Below, one piece after another: positions 1 through 9,281 of a DNA stretch of 64,000 bases (position 1 is the first letter of the stretch; each line of letters opens with the position of its first letter). Source of the stretch: Halobaculum rubrum (lineage in GTDB: Archaea > Halobacteriota > Halobacteria > Halobacteriales > Haloferacaceae). A model generated the notes under the pieces. That model was given only the letters and a program-made list of their open reading frames with translations. It made no database searches and had not been told where the DNA came from. A program made the translations under genes and the position numbers. The DNA lies in NCBI RefSeq assembly GCF_019880225.1, contig NZ_CP082284.1, positions 1,054,001 to 1,118,000 of the forward strand, read 5' to 3'.

Positions 1-483
1 ACCGGCCCGTACACGCAGCCGAACCCGTGGACCGACTCGTGGCCGACGTTCTTCGGCGAGCATCGACTCGCGCACGCGGCGACACGGGCGCACGAGGAGG
101 GCGTTCTGCCGGCGACGGACCGTGGACGGATCGAATCGCTCGTCGCCGACCTCCCGGCGCTCCTGGGTCACGAGCCGACGCCGTCGCTGATCCACGGCGA
201 CGTGTGGCGCGGAAACGTCCTGATCGCCGACGGAGCGCTCGCGACGCTGCTCGACCCCGCCTGCTACTACGCCGATCCGGAGGTCGAGTTGGCCTACGTC
301 GAGTGGACGGGAACCGGCGGCGACGCGTTCCTGGACCGCTACCGCGAGGTCGCCGGGATCGCCGACGGCTACCGGGACCGCGAGCCGACGTACCGACTGT
401 ATCCGCTGCTCACGCACCTGCGGTATTTCGGCGACGAGTACCTCGACGACGTGCGGGCGACGCTGTCGGCGCTCGGGTACTGA
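1..483 (+). CDS. Fructosamine kinase family protein (3' part)
   Basis: The reading frame is open from the first base, so the gene starts upstream of the window; 160 C-terminal residues are visible. The frame carries the kinase catalytic loop LIHGDVWRGNVL followed about 15 residues later by LLDPACYYADPEVELAYVE, the Asp-containing metal-binding motif of the fructosamine/ketosamine-3-kinase (APH-like) fold. Family members phosphorylate sugar adducts on protein amines so that they fall off (protein deglycation), in the cytosol. The kinase N-lobe is outside the window, so substrate specificity cannot be judged. Confidence 0.85.
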   Translation, partial: TGPYTQPNPWTDSWPTFFGEHRLAHAATRAHEEGVLPATDRGRIESLVADLPALLGHEPTPSLIHGDVWRGNVLIADGALATLLDPACYYADPEVELAYVEWTGTGGDAFLDRYREVAGIADGYRDREPTYRLYPLLTHLRYFGDEYLDDVRATLSALGY

Positions 484-567
484 GTGTCGGCGTCGAAAGC
501 TGGGAGCGATACGGTCGGCGGTCGGTATGATAGTCGATCGATTCGGCGTCGGTCGCCGGAGCGCGGA

Positions 568-2178
568 CTATCCCTCTCCGACCATCCGGTCTTCCTCTTC
601 CCACTCCTCCTGCCGGAGCTCGTACTTCTGGACCTTCCCGGTGGAGGTCTTCGGGAGCTGTTTCACGAAGTCGATCCGCGTCGGCGCCTTGTAGTGGGCC
701 ATGTTGTCGCGGGCGTACTGGATGAGGTCGTCGGCGGTGACGCCGGGGGTGTCGGGGTCGCCGCTGGTCGGAACGACGTACGCCTTCGGCGTCTCGCCCC
801 AGTCGTCGTGCGGCGAGGGGATGACCGCCACGTCGTCGACCTCGTCGTGGCTGAAGAGGGTGTCCTCGACCTCGATCGACGAGATGTTCTCGCCGCCGGA
901 GATGATGATGTCCTTCTTGCGGTCCTGGATCGATATCATCCCGTTCTCGTCGACGACCGCGAGGTCGCCCATGTGGTAGTACCCCTCGAGGCGGTCGGTG
1001 AACGCCTCCTCGGTCGCCTCGGGCTTGTTCCAGTAGCGGTCCATCACCTGGTTTCCACGGACGACGACCTCGCCGATCGTCTCGCCGTCCTCGGCGACGT
1101 CGTTGCCGTCGTCGTCGACGACGCGGATCTCCGTGCCGATGTAGCCGAACCCCTGGGTCTTCTTCACCGCGAACCGGTCCTCGGAGTCGTCGTCGAAGAA
1201 GCGGCGCGCGTCGCTGGTGGTGATGAGCGGCCCCGTCTCGGTCGCGCCGTACACGTGCTTGATGTACCAGCCGAACTCGTCTTCGGCCGTGCGGATCGTC
1301 GCCTCCGGCGGCGCCGCGCCGGCGACGGCGACGCGCACGTCCTGGCCGGCGTCGGGCTCGCCGCCGTGCTCCTCGAGGTGGTCGCCGAGCATCTTGACGA
1401 CCGTCGGCGCCGCACAGAAGTACGTCACGTCCTCGTTTCGGAGCCTGTCGAACACGTACTGGGCGTCGACGCCACGGGTGCACACGTGGCGTGCGCCCAT
1501 CCCGGTGATCGCGTAGATGTGTCCCCACCCGTTCACGTGGAACATCGGGAGCGTCCAGAGGTACGTGTCGTCGTCGCCGATCCCCTGGTGGATCGTGACG
1601 ATGTACGCGTGCAGCGTCTCCGTCCGGTGGGTCCGGCACACGCCCTTCGGGTCCCCGGTGGTGCCGGAGGTGTAGTTGATCGTGATGACCTCGTCCTCGG
1701 CCATCTCGGGGCGGTCGTAGTCGGTCGACTCCGCGATCACCTCGTCGAACGACTCCCAGTCGCCCTCGACGGCGTCGACGTCGTTCGTGATGAACGTCTC
1801 CGTGGGCACGTCGTCGCGGATCGCCTCGATCTTGTCGGCGTACGCGTGATCGGCGTAGACGGCGTCGACGCCGGCGTCGTTCAGGATGTACTCGAAGTCC
1901 GACTCGACGAGGCGATAGTTCAGCGGCGTGTGGACCGCACCCGCCTGAAAGCTCCCGTAGGCGGCCGCAAGGTGATAGTGCGTGTTCGGGTCCAGCACCG
2001 CCACGCGGTCGCCCTTCTCGATGCCGCGCGCCTGCAGCGCCGCCGCGAACCCGTCGGCGCGCTCGCCCAGTTCGTCGTACGTGAATCGGTCGCCGTCGAC
2101 GCCGAGAACCGCCTCGTGGTCCCCGTAGTTGCGGCGAGCGCGGTCGAGGAAGTCGGTTACTAACAGCGGTTTTTCCAT
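568..2178 (-). CDS. AMP-forming acyl-CoA ligase (fatty-acid type)
   Basis: A member of the ANL adenylate-forming superfamily that activates a carboxylic acid with ATP and CoA; medium- or long-chain fatty acid is the usual substrate of the closest subfamily, but the exact chain is inferred only. It shows the P-loop-like motif TSGTTGDPKGV (about residue 165), YGATETGP, the hinge region GYYHMGDLAVVDENG and the C-terminal lysine motif KTSTGKVQKYELR. The start is placed at the ATG giving MEKPLLVTDF; a GTG seven codons upstream is in frame but a TATA-like stretch (about 2208-2215) sits roughly 30 nt before the ATG. About 536 aa, normal family length. Same strand as acs, separated by 319 bp. Confidence 0.88.
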   Translation of the reverse strand: MEKPLLVTDFLDRARRNYGDHEAVLGVDGDRFTYDELGERADGFAAALQARGIEKGDRVAVLDPNTHYHLAAAYGSFQAGAVHTPLNYRLVESDFEYILNDAGVDAVYADHAYADKIEAIRDDVPTETFITNDVDAVEGDWESFDEVIAESTDYDRPEMAEDEVITINYTSGTTGDPKGVCRTHRTETLHAYIVTIHQGIGDDDTYLWTLPMFHVNGWGHIYAITGMGARHVCTRGVDAQYVFDRLRNEDVTYFCAAPTVVKMLGDHLEEHGGEPDAGQDVRVAVAGAAPPEATIRTAEDEFGWYIKHVYGATETGPLITTSDARRFFDDDSEDRFAVKKTQGFGYIGTEIRVVDDDGNDVAEDGETIGEVVVRGNQVMDRYWNKPEATEEAFTDRLEGYYHMGDLAVVDENGMISIQDRKKDIIISGGENISSIEVEDTLFSHDEVDDVAVIPSPHDDWGETPKAYVVPTSGDPDTPGVTADDLIQYARDNMAHYKAPTRIDFVKQLPKTSTGKVQKYELRQEEWEEEDRMVGEG

Positions 2179-2497
2179 AGACAGGGGAAATTCAGGCACG
2201 TTCGTGATAATCGTTGCGGGGGCGGTACCACCTGCCAGGAGCGGGTCCCAGGGCGTCCGGCCGTGTCACCCACGCCGCGACGCGGTACCGCTGGTCGCCC
2301 GGCAGCCGCGCACACAGTCGCCCCCACCTGTGACGCCGAACTGGAACTGTCCGAGCGACACGTCCCGGTCACCTCCTCGGAGGAGATCGGCGGCGACGAG
2401 CGCCACCACCTCTGTGACGAGCGGTGTGGCGTCGTGGCTGGCCGACGAGTAGCGGGAAAACACGAGATCGACGGCGAATCGGCGCGATCCGGCGCGG
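2179..2497. other. Intergenic region between acyl-CoA ligase and acs
   Basis: 319 bp between two minus-strand genes. Apart from the probable promoter of the downstream ligase near its right-hand gene start (about 2208-2215) I see no convincing gene: the short open frames here have no recognisable domain and look like GC-driven shadows. No clear repeat or RNA fold was spotted by eye. Confidence 0.5.
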
Positions 2498-4492
2498 TCA
2501 GTCGCCCTGAACGACCTGCCGGATGTCCTCGACGATCTCGGGGTTGCGAAGCGTCGAGGTGTTGCCGAGTTCCTCGCCGTTGGCGATGTCCTCCAGCAGG
2601 CGGCGCATGATCTTCCCGGAGCGCGTCTTCGGGAGCTCGGGGGTGAAGATCACCTGCTCGGGGCGGGCGATCGGGCCGATAGCGTCCTCGACGGCCTCGA
2701 CGATCTCCGCGCGGAACTCCTCGGACTCCGCTTGCCCGTCCTCGGTGATGACGTACGCGTAGACGGCCTCGCCCTTCACGGGGTGGTCGCCGCCGACGAC
2801 GGCGGCCTCGGCGACGCCCTCGACGCCGACGATGGCCGACTCGATCTCCATCGTGCCGAGGCGGTGGCCCGAGACGTTGAGCACGTCGTCGACGCGGCCG
2901 AGCACGGTGATGTAGCCGTCCTCGTCGATCTTCGCGCCGTCCTCGGGGAAGTAGATCCAGTCGTCGGAGTCCGAGGAGTCGGTGTCGGAGTACTCGGCCC
3001 AGTACTCCTCGATGAAGCGTTCGTCGTTCTTGTACAGCGTCCGGAGCATCCCGGGCCACGGCTTGTTCACCGTGAGATAGCCCGCACGACCGGGTTCGAC
3101 CTCCTCGCCGTTCGTATCGACGATCTGCACGTCGAGTCCCGGCAGCGGCGGCCCCGCGGAGCCGGGCTTCATGTCCTTCACGCCCGGCAGCGTCGTCACC
3201 ATCATGCCGCCGGTTTCGGTCTGCCACCACGTGTCGACGACGGGGCACTCCTCGTCGCCGATGTGCTTGTAGTACCACTTCCACGCGCGCGGGTTGATCG
3301 GCTCGCCGACCGTCCCGAGCAGGCGGAGGCTGGAGAGGTCGTGCTCGTCGGGGTACTCCGGTCCCCACTTCATGAACGCGCGGATCGCGGTGGGCGCGGT
3401 GTACAGCTGCGTCGCCCCGTACTCCTCGACGATCTCCCAGAGGCGGTCGCGCTCCGGGTGATCGGGCGTCCCCTCGTACATCATCGTCGTCGTGCCGAGC
3501 GCGAGCGGGCCGTAGACGATGTAGCTGTGCCCCGTGATCCAGCCGATATCAGCCGAGCAGAAGTACGTGTCCTCGGGCTTGATGTCGAGCACCGACTGGG
3601 AGGTCCACGCGGTCCACGCGAGGTAGCCGCCGGTGGTGTGTTTCACCCCCTTCGGCTGGCCGGTCGTGCCGGAGGTGTACATCAGGAACAGCATGTCCTC
3701 GGCGTCGCGGTCGACCGGCTCGACCGTCGCGCCCTCGTGGGCGGCCATCAGCTCGCCCCAGTCGTGCTGGTCGTCCGCGAGATCGTGGCCGAAGTCGTCG
3801 CCGTTCGGACCGAGCCGGTCGACGACGACCGTGTCGGTGTCGTGGTCGACGCCCGCGAGCCCCTCGTTGGCCTTGTCGAGATGGTCGAGCGGGTCGCCAC
3901 GGCGGTAGTAGCCGTCGCAGGTGACCAGATACTCCGAGTCCGCCGAGTTCATCCGGGTCGCCAGCGCGTCCGCCGAGAAGCCGGCGAACACGACCGAGTG
4001 GGGCGCGCCGATGCGCGCACACGCCAGCATCGCGATCGGCAGCTCCGGGATCATCGGCATGTACATCGTCACGACGTCGTCCTCGCCGACGCCCAACTCC
4101 CGCAGCGCCGCGGCCGCCTCGTTCACCTTCTCGTGGAGGTCGTTGTAGGTGAGCGTGACGTTGTCCTCGTCGACGGGCTCGCCGACCCACTCGATGGCGG
4201 CCTCGTCGCCGCGCTCGTCGAGATGGCGGTCGAGACAGTTCGCCGAGGCGTTCAGCGTGCCGTCGGTGAACCACTCGTAGAACGGCGGGTTCGAGTCGTC
4301 GAGCACCTGATCGTACTCCTCCTCCCAGTCGAGGAGGTCCGCGGCCCCCTCCCAACACTCCGGCCAGTTCTCCTCGAACTCGTCGTAGATGGCGGCGTCC
4401 GAGACGTTCGCCTGTTCGACGAACGAGTCGGACGGCTCGAACACCTCCTGTTCCTCGAGCCGGGCCTCCAGTTCCACGTCATCGTCAGACAT
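2498..4492 (-). CDS. acs: Acetyl-CoA synthetase (acetate--CoA ligase, AMP-forming)
   Basis: Converts acetate, ATP and CoA to acetyl-CoA in the cytosol. The N-terminal ACAS domain (NPPFYEWFTDGTLNASANCLDRH) is followed by YTSGTTGQPKGVKHTTGGYL, DTWWQTETGG, the ribose-binding region and VSGHRLGTMEIESA, then the catalytic-lysine motif PKTRSGKIMRRLL, which is the site acetylated in many Acs enzymes. At about 664 aa it has full length. Start chosen at the second of two close start codons (ATG at 4492; GTG two codons earlier) because a TTTTATC box at 4521-4527 lies about 30 nt upstream, giving a leaderless message. Works with the adjacent acyl-CoA ligase and mutase in acetate/propionate-type metabolism (inference from neighbours). 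Confidence 0.95.
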   Translation of the reverse strand: MSDDDVELEARLEEQEVFEPSDSFVEQANVSDAAIYDEFEENWPECWEGAADLLDWEEEYDQVLDDSNPPFYEWFTDGTLNASANCLDRHLDERGDEAAIEWVGEPVDEDNVTLTYNDLHEKVNEAAAALRELGVGEDDVVTMYMPMIPELPIAMLACARIGAPHSVVFAGFSADALATRMNSADSEYLVTCDGYYRRGDPLDHLDKANEGLAGVDHDTDTVVVDRLGPNGDDFGHDLADDQHDWGELMAAHEGATVEPVDRDAEDMLFLMYTSGTTGQPKGVKHTTGGYLAWTAWTSQSVLDIKPEDTYFCSADIGWITGHSYIVYGPLALGTTTMMYEGTPDHPERDRLWEIVEEYGATQLYTAPTAIRAFMKWGPEYPDEHDLSSLRLLGTVGEPINPRAWKWYYKHIGDEECPVVDTWWQTETGGMMVTTLPGVKDMKPGSAGPPLPGLDVQIVDTNGEEVEPGRAGYLTVNKPWPGMLRTLYKNDERFIEEYWAEYSDTDSSDSDDWIYFPEDGAKIDEDGYITVLGRVDDVLNVSGHRLGTMEIESAIVGVEGVAEAAVVGGDHPVKGEAVYAYVITEDGQAESEEFRAEIVEAVEDAIGPIARPEQVIFTPELPKTRSGKIMRRLLEDIANGEELGNTSTLRNPEIVEDIRQVVQGD

Positions 4493-4520
4493 AGTCACGC
4501 GATAGGTCGGAATCGACCGT

Positions 4521-4527
4521 GATAAAA
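4521..4527 (-). promoter_or_regulatory. TATA box of acs
   Basis: Reads TTTTATC on the minus strand, centred about 32 nt upstream of the acs ATG. This spacing predicts transcription starting within a few bases of the start codon, the leaderless arrangement typical of haloarchaea. Confidence 0.5.
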
Positions 4528-4690
4528 CTGCCTCACTCCGTCAACATCCACGTGTCGTCGGACGGTTTCGCGGTAAAAAAGCGGGCGACGGTCCGGGAAC
4601 GAACACGCCGGGCGTCGCCGCGCCCGGGCATCCGATGGGGTATCGGCGGCCGGACGGACAGCGCTCCGGGGTACGACCGGCCGAACCTGA

Positions 4691-6394
4691 CTACGACGCG
4701 AGGCCGATCGTCTCGCGGTAGGCGCCGTGGTGCGTCTCGAACACGTCCATGATCTCGCCCATCGTCGCGTACGTCTTCACGGCGTCGACGACGTACGGCA
4801 TCACGTTCTCGTCGTTCTCGATGGCCGAATCCAGCGCCGCGAGCGCCTCCTCGACGGCGTCGTCGTCGCGCTCCTCCTTCACCTCGGCGAGCCGCTCCAG
4901 CTGCCGGTCTTGCACTTCCTCGTCGACGTGGAGCAGGTCCGGCTCGGGGTCGTCCTCGACGGTGTACTTGTTGACGCCGACGACGACCTCCTCGCCGTCG
5001 TCCACGCGTTCTTGGTACTCGTAGCTCGCCTCCTGGATCTCGCGGTGGAAGTAGCCCTGTTCGATCCCCTCGAGGACCCCGTCGCGCACGGAGCCGTCGC
5101 CCATCTCCTTGAGTTCCTCCAGGTACGCCATCGTCTTCTCCTCGACCTCGTCGGTGAGGCTCTCGACCATGAACGAGCCCGCGAGCGGGTCCGTCGAGTC
5201 GGCCGCGCCCGACTCCTCGGCGATGATCTGCTGGGTTCGCAGCGCCACGCGGACCGCCTGTTCGGAGGGCAGCGCCAGCGCCTCGTCGAAGGAGTTCGTG
5301 TGCAGACTCTGGGTGCCGCCGAGCACGCCCGCCAGCGCCTGGATCGTCACGCGGACGATGTTGTTGAGCGGCTGCTGGGCCGTCAGCGACTGCCCGGCCG
5401 TCTGCGTGTGGAACTTCAGGCGCTTGGAGGCGTCCTCCTCCGCGTCGTACCACTCGTCCATGATCCGGGCGTAGATGCGCCGACCCGCGCGGAACTTGGC
5501 GACCTCCTCGAAGATGGAGTTGTGGGAGTTGAAGAAGAACGACAGCTGCTGTGCCACGTCGTCCACGTCCATGCCGCGCTCGACGGCGTCCTCGACGTAC
5601 GCGAAGCCGTCCGCGAGGGTGAACGCGAGCTCCTGGATCGCCGTCGACCCGGCCTCCCGGATGTGGTATCCCGACACCGAGATGGGGTAGATGCCGGGCG
5701 TCTCGTCGATCGCGAACTCGACGGTGTCGGTGACCAGATCCAGCGACGGCTCGGGGGGGATCACCCACTCCTTCTGGGCGATGAACTCCTTGAGCATGTC
5801 GTTCTGGAAGGTGCCCCGAAGCTCATCGCGCGGGACGCCCTTCCGGTCGGCGAGCGCGACGTACATCGCGAAGATCACGGGCGCGCTGGGGTTGATCGTG
5901 AACGAGGTCGACACCTCGCCGATGTCGATGCCGTCGAAGAGGATCTCCATGTCGCGGAGGGTGTCGACGGCGACGCCCTCCTTGCCGACCTCGCCGTCCG
6001 AGAGCGGGTCGTCGGAGTCTTTCCCCATCAGCGACGGCATGTCGAACGCCGTCGAGAGGCCGGTCTGCCCGTTGTCGGTGAGGTAGTGGAAGCGCTCGTT
6101 GGTCTCCTCTGCGGTGCCGAAGCCGGCGAACTGGCGCATCGTCCACGTCTGCCCGCGGTACATCGTCGGGTACGGCCCGCGCGTGTACGGCTCCTCGCCG
6201 GGGAAGCCGATGTCCTCCTCGAAGTCGATGTCGGCCACGTCGTTCGGACCGTAGAGGTCCTTGACCTCCAAGTTCGAAACCGTCGCGAACCGATCCTTGC
6301 GCTCGCCGCGTGCGTCTATAACCGGGTCACGAGTCTCCTCCTCCCACTCCTCGCGGGCTTCACGGATCTCTGCGAGGTCATCATCGTCGTACAT
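4691..6394 (-). CDS. mcmA1: Methylmalonyl-CoA mutase, large (catalytic) subunit
   Basis: Catalytic subunit of the B12-dependent mutase that interconverts methylmalonyl-CoA and succinyl-CoA. Seen: the family N-terminal core GPYPTMYRGQTWTMRQFAGF, STAFDMPSLMGKDSD, SVSGYHIREAGSTAIQELAF and HTQTAGQSLTAQQPLNN. The protein is about 567 aa and ends without a cobalamin-binding domain (no DxHxxG), so a separate small subunit is required; it is not in this window. The start at MYDDDDLAEI is favoured over an ATG nine codons upstream (6421), because that ATG overlaps a TATA-like CGTTAATGG element about 29 nt before 6394. Transcribed away from the next gene. Confidence 0.95.
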   Translation of the reverse strand: MYDDDDLAEIREAREEWEEETRDPVIDARGERKDRFATVSNLEVKDLYGPNDVADIDFEEDIGFPGEEPYTRGPYPTMYRGQTWTMRQFAGFGTAEETNERFHYLTDNGQTGLSTAFDMPSLMGKDSDDPLSDGEVGKEGVAVDTLRDMEILFDGIDIGEVSTSFTINPSAPVIFAMYVALADRKGVPRDELRGTFQNDMLKEFIAQKEWVIPPEPSLDLVTDTVEFAIDETPGIYPISVSGYHIREAGSTAIQELAFTLADGFAYVEDAVERGMDVDDVAQQLSFFFNSHNSIFEEVAKFRAGRRIYARIMDEWYDAEEDASKRLKFHTQTAGQSLTAQQPLNNIVRVTIQALAGVLGGTQSLHTNSFDEALALPSEQAVRVALRTQQIIAEESGAADSTDPLAGSFMVESLTDEVEEKTMAYLEELKEMGDGSVRDGVLEGIEQGYFHREIQEASYEYQERVDDGEEVVVGVNKYTVEDDPEPDLLHVDEEVQDRQLERLAEVKEERDDDAVEEALAALDSAIENDENVMPYVVDAVKTYATMGEIMDVFETHHGAYRETIGLAS

Positions 6395-6418
6395 GGCTTC
6401 AACAACTGCCGGAAGGAC

Positions 6419-6427
6419 CATTAACGA
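6419..6427 (-). promoter_or_regulatory. TATA-like element of the mutase gene
   Basis: CGTTAATGG on the minus strand, centred about 29 nt upstream of the ATG at 6394. It argues for that start codon rather than the ATG at 6421, which it overlaps. Confidence 0.4.
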
Positions 6428-6547
6428 TTCGGGTGGCGGGGGTCCCTGCGAGCCACGCGAGTCGAGTTCCCCGGGCGAAACATGCGGCTCGGTGCGCTCC
6501 GAGCGAAACACGAAACACGCCGGCGGCCCAATCCCCGACGACAGCCC

Positions 6548-6991
6548 GTGCAGGAGTTCCAACGAAAACAGCTCCTCGAACGCGTCAACAAGGAGAGCGC
6601 GACGATCGGCGCGGACATCCCGGACAGTATCGAGGTCCAGGGCGAGGAGATCGACCTCCGGACGTTCGTCTTCGAGATCAAGCGCCGCGAGACGATCCCC
6701 GACGGCGAGCGCGAGCGCGTCGAGCGGGCGAAGCGCAACCTCCGGCGCGAACGCCTCGAACGCCTCGAACGGATCGAGGAGAACCGCGTCGACTTCGAGA
6801 CCGGCGAGGAGCTCGCGGCGTCGATCATCGGCATCGACCGCGCGCTGGAGGCGCTCGACACCCTCCAGCCGGCCGACGTGAACACGGAGGCAGAGCGCCA
6901 GGAGGCGATGGACCGGAAGCGCTGGATGAGCTTCCTCAAGAAGGCGCTCGGGCGGGACGACGCCAGCGGGAGCAAGCGCGGCGGCTACTGA
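6548..6991 (+). CDS. Haloarchaeal hypothetical protein (DUF5788-like)
   Basis: About 147 aa from a GTG start giving VQEFQRKQLLER; an ATG 22 codons upstream (6482) is in frame but the extra residues are Arg/Pro-rich and unlike a haloarchaeal protein. The chain is highly charged and helical, with the segment SIEVQGEEIDLRTFVFEIKRRE and a long run of Arg/Glu (ERVERAKRNLRRERLERLER) predicted to form a helix. I recall similar proteins as DUF5788 in haloarchaea but cannot verify this. No catalytic motif and no membrane segment. Divergent from the mutase gene, followed at 81 bp by polX. Confidence 0.7.
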   Translation: MQEFQRKQLLERVNKESATIGADIPDSIEVQGEEIDLRTFVFEIKRRETIPDGERERVERAKRNLRRERLERLERIEENRVDFETGEELAASIIGIDRALEALDTLQPADVNTEAERQEAMDRKRWMSFLKKALGRDDASGSKRGGY

Positions 6992-7072
6992 CGCGGGGGC
7001 CACGCCGGTGTCCGCGGTACCGCCGGATCCGGCCCGTCGTTCTAAGTTCCGGCCGCCCGGACGAACACGCGT

Positions 7073-8815
7073 ATGCGAAACGCCGAGGTCGCCGCGCTAC
7101 TCGAGGAGTTCGCGGACCTGCTGGAGGCGCAGGACGTCGAGTACAAGCCCACCGCCTACCGCCGCGCCGCCGAGAACGTCCGCGACCACCCGCGCGCGAT
7201 CGAGGACCTCGCCGACGAGGGGGGCGAGGACGCAGTCGCCGAGATCGACCGCGTCGGCGACGCCATCGCCGCGAAGATCGTGGAGTACCTCGAGACCGGC
7301 CAGATGGAGGAGCTCGAGGATCTCCGCGAGGAACTCCCGGTCGACATGGCCGCCCTGACGCGGGTGGAAGGTGTCGGCCCCAAAACCGTCGGCACACTGT
7401 ACGAGGAACTCGGTATCACGACGCTCGAGGAACTGGAGGCGGCCGCGGAGGCCGGCGAGATCCGCGAGGTCAAGGGGTTCGGCGCGAAGACCGAGGAGAA
7501 CATCCTCGACAAGATCGCGTTCGCGAAGGAGGCCGGGCGGCGCCAGCGCCTCGGCGACGCGCGCCCGCTCGCGGAGGACGTGATCGGCCACCTCGATCAC
7601 GAGGCGGTCGTCGAGCGGATCGACGTAGCCGGGTCGATCCGGCGGTGGAAGGACACCATCGGCGACGTGGACGTGCTCGTCGCCAGCGACGACGGCGAGG
7701 CGGTCGTCGACCTGTTCGTCGACTGGTCCGACGCCGACGACGTGATCGAGGCGGGCGAACAGAAGGCGAGCGTCCGCGTCGACGGGATCCGGGTCGACCT
7801 CCGCGTCGTCGTCCCCGAGGAGTTCGGGTCGGCGCTGCAGTATTTCACCGGCTCGAAGGCGCACAACGTCACCCTCCGCAACCTCGCGATCGACCGCGGG
7901 CTGAAGCTCAACGAGTACGGCGTGTTCGAGGTGAGCGACGTTGACGACCCGGATTCGGGCCAGCGCGTCGGCGAACGCCTCGGCGGCGCCGACGAGTCGG
8001 AGATGTACGGCGCGCTCGATCTCCCGGTGATCCCCCCCGAGATACGCGAGGACACCGGCGAGATCCAAGCGGCGCTCGACGGCGACCTACCTGACCTGCT
8101 CACGGAGGGCGAGGTCCGCGGCGACCTCCACACCCACACCGCGTGGTCCGACGGAGCCAATACGATCGCGGAAATGGTCGAGGCCGCCGCCGATCGCGGC
8201 TACGAGTACCACTGCGTCACGGATCACGCGGCGGGACCGGGCGTCTTCGGCGACACCGGACTGACGGACGAAGCGGTCGGAGAGCAGGCCGAGGCGGTCG
8301 CGGCGGTCCGCGGAGACGCCGAGATCGACGTACTTCACGGCGTCGAGGCGAACATCGACGCCAATGGTGACGTGACGACGAGCGACGACGTGTTGGCCGA
8401 CCTCGACATCGTCATCGCCTCCCCACACGCCGCGTTGGATCAGGGCGAGGCGACGGACAGACTGATCCGCGCCGTCGAACACCCACACGTCGACGTTTTG
8501 GGCCATCCGACCGGCCGACTGATCAACCAACGCCCGGGCCTGGAGGTCGACTTCGAGCGCCTCGCGGAGGCCGCCGCGGCGGCAGGGACGGCGCTGGAGG
8601 TCAACTCGAACCCCGCCCGCCTGGACTGCAACGGCGACGCCGTGCGGGCGGCCGTCGAGGCCGGCGCGCCGATCGCGGTGAACACCGACGCGCACTCGCC
8701 GGCCGAGCTCGACAACGTTCGCTACGGCGTTCACACCGCCCGACGGGGATGGGCCGAGACGGCGGACGTGCTGAACGCGCGCGACGCCGAGGGGCTGCGC
8801 ACGTTTCTGGAGTGA
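7073..8815 (+). CDS. polX: Family X DNA polymerase with C-terminal PHP domain
   Basis: A repair polymerase (base-excision repair gap filling) joined to a PHP phosphoesterase. Order: N-terminal helix-hairpin-helix region, second HhH (VEGVGPKTVGTLYEELG, near residue 100), a nucleotidyltransferase palm with the metal-binding pair in GDVDVLVAS (near residue 197) and DLRVV, then the PHP domain starting GDLHTHTAWSDG (near residue 349) with HGVEANID, ASPHAAL, HPTGRL and the final NTDAHS. All expected PHP metal ligands appear present, so 3'-5' exonuclease or AP-endonuclease activity is plausible. At 580 aa it matches bacterial and archaeal PolX-PHP proteins. The downstream Mut7-C gene starts 16 bp after its stop. 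Confidence 0.95.
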   Translation: MRNAEVAALLEEFADLLEAQDVEYKPTAYRRAAENVRDHPRAIEDLADEGGEDAVAEIDRVGDAIAAKIVEYLETGQMEELEDLREELPVDMAALTRVEGVGPKTVGTLYEELGITTLEELEAAAEAGEIREVKGFGAKTEENILDKIAFAKEAGRRQRLGDARPLAEDVIGHLDHEAVVERIDVAGSIRRWKDTIGDVDVLVASDDGEAVVDLFVDWSDADDVIEAGEQKASVRVDGIRVDLRVVVPEEFGSALQYFTGSKAHNVTLRNLAIDRGLKLNEYGVFEVSDVDDPDSGQRVGERLGGADESEMYGALDLPVIPPEIREDTGEIQAALDGDLPDLLTEGEVRGDLHTHTAWSDGANTIAEMVEAAADRGYEYHCVTDHAAGPGVFGDTGLTDEAVGEQAEAVAAVRGDAEIDVLHGVEANIDANGDVTTSDDVLADLDIVIASPHAALDQGEATDRLIRAVEHPHVDVLGHPTGRLINQRPGLEVDFERLAEAAAAAGTALEVNSNPARLDCNGDAVRAAVEAGAPIAVNTDAHSPAELDNVRYGVHTARRGWAETADVLNARDAEGLRTFLE

Positions 8816-8831
8816 CGGACACCCGCACAGA

Positions 8832-9281
8832 ATGGACGACGCGACAGACGACACCGACGACGAGCCCGCAACGATCACCCCGGAGCACGACACGCTACTG
8901 CTCGATGTGATGCTCGGGAAGCTCGCGACGTACCTCCGCGTGTGCGGCTACGACGCGGTGGACGCGCTGGACGAGGGGATCGAGCGCGACGACGAGATCC
9001 GCGAGCGCGCCGCGACCGACGGACGCCGCCTGATAACGCGTGATCGCGACCTGGCTGCCGCGACCCCCGGCTCGGTCCTCCTCACGAGGCGCGACGTGGT
9101 CGCCCAACTCCGTGAACTCCGTGCGGCGGGAGTCGAGCTGACGCCGACGGACCGCCTCACGCGGTGCGGCACGTGCAACGGCCGGCTCGAACCGACCGAG
9201 GACGACACAGATCGACCCGAATACGCGCCCGAAACCGGATTCGTGTGGCGCTTTGTCGACTGTGAACAGTACTTCTGGTAA
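8832..9281 (+). CDS. Mut7-C RNAse-domain protein with damaged C-terminus
   Basis: 149 aa. The PIN-like Mut7-C core is clear: LLLDVMLGKLATYLRVCGYDA, then RRLITRDRDLAA and a first zinc-ribbon knuckle CGTCNGRL. Family members are small predicted RNases. The second knuckle normally reads C-x-x-C-G followed by a FW-K-GSHW motif. Here the first Cys of that pair is Phe, the Gly is Glu, and the Lys position is a TAA stop (9279-9281), after which GSHWDDLTETIERL continues in the same frame to a second TAA. This pattern suggests recent decay or, less likely, readthrough. Follows polX at 16 bp and is probably cotranscribed. Confidence 0.8.
   Translation: MDDATDDTDDEPATITPEHDTLLLDVMLGKLATYLRVCGYDAVDALDEGIERDDEIRERAATDGRRLITRDRDLAAATPGSVLLTRRDVVAQLRELRAAGVELTPTDRLTRCGTCNGRLEPTEDDTDRPEYAPETGFVWRFVDCEQYFW

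Noticed and set aside
484-2163. Long plus-strand open frame opposite the acyl-CoA ligase (559 codons)
   Set aside because: Antisense shadow caused by high GC and strong codon bias. Its translation is Val/Arg/Asp-rich without domains, while the opposite strand encodes a complete, recognisable enzyme.
2732-4522. Plus-strand open frame opposite acs (596 codons)
   Set aside because: Shadow of acs with Arg/Val/Asp-rich composition and no motifs.
4727-6424. Plus-strand open frame opposite methylmalonyl-CoA mutase (565 codons)
   Set aside because: Same GC shadow effect; the minus strand carries a full mutase large subunit.
6421-7003. Extension of the mutase reading frame upstream of its start
   Set aside because: The added residues lack similarity to the family and a TATA-like element lies at 6419-6427, so the ATG at 6394 is preferred.
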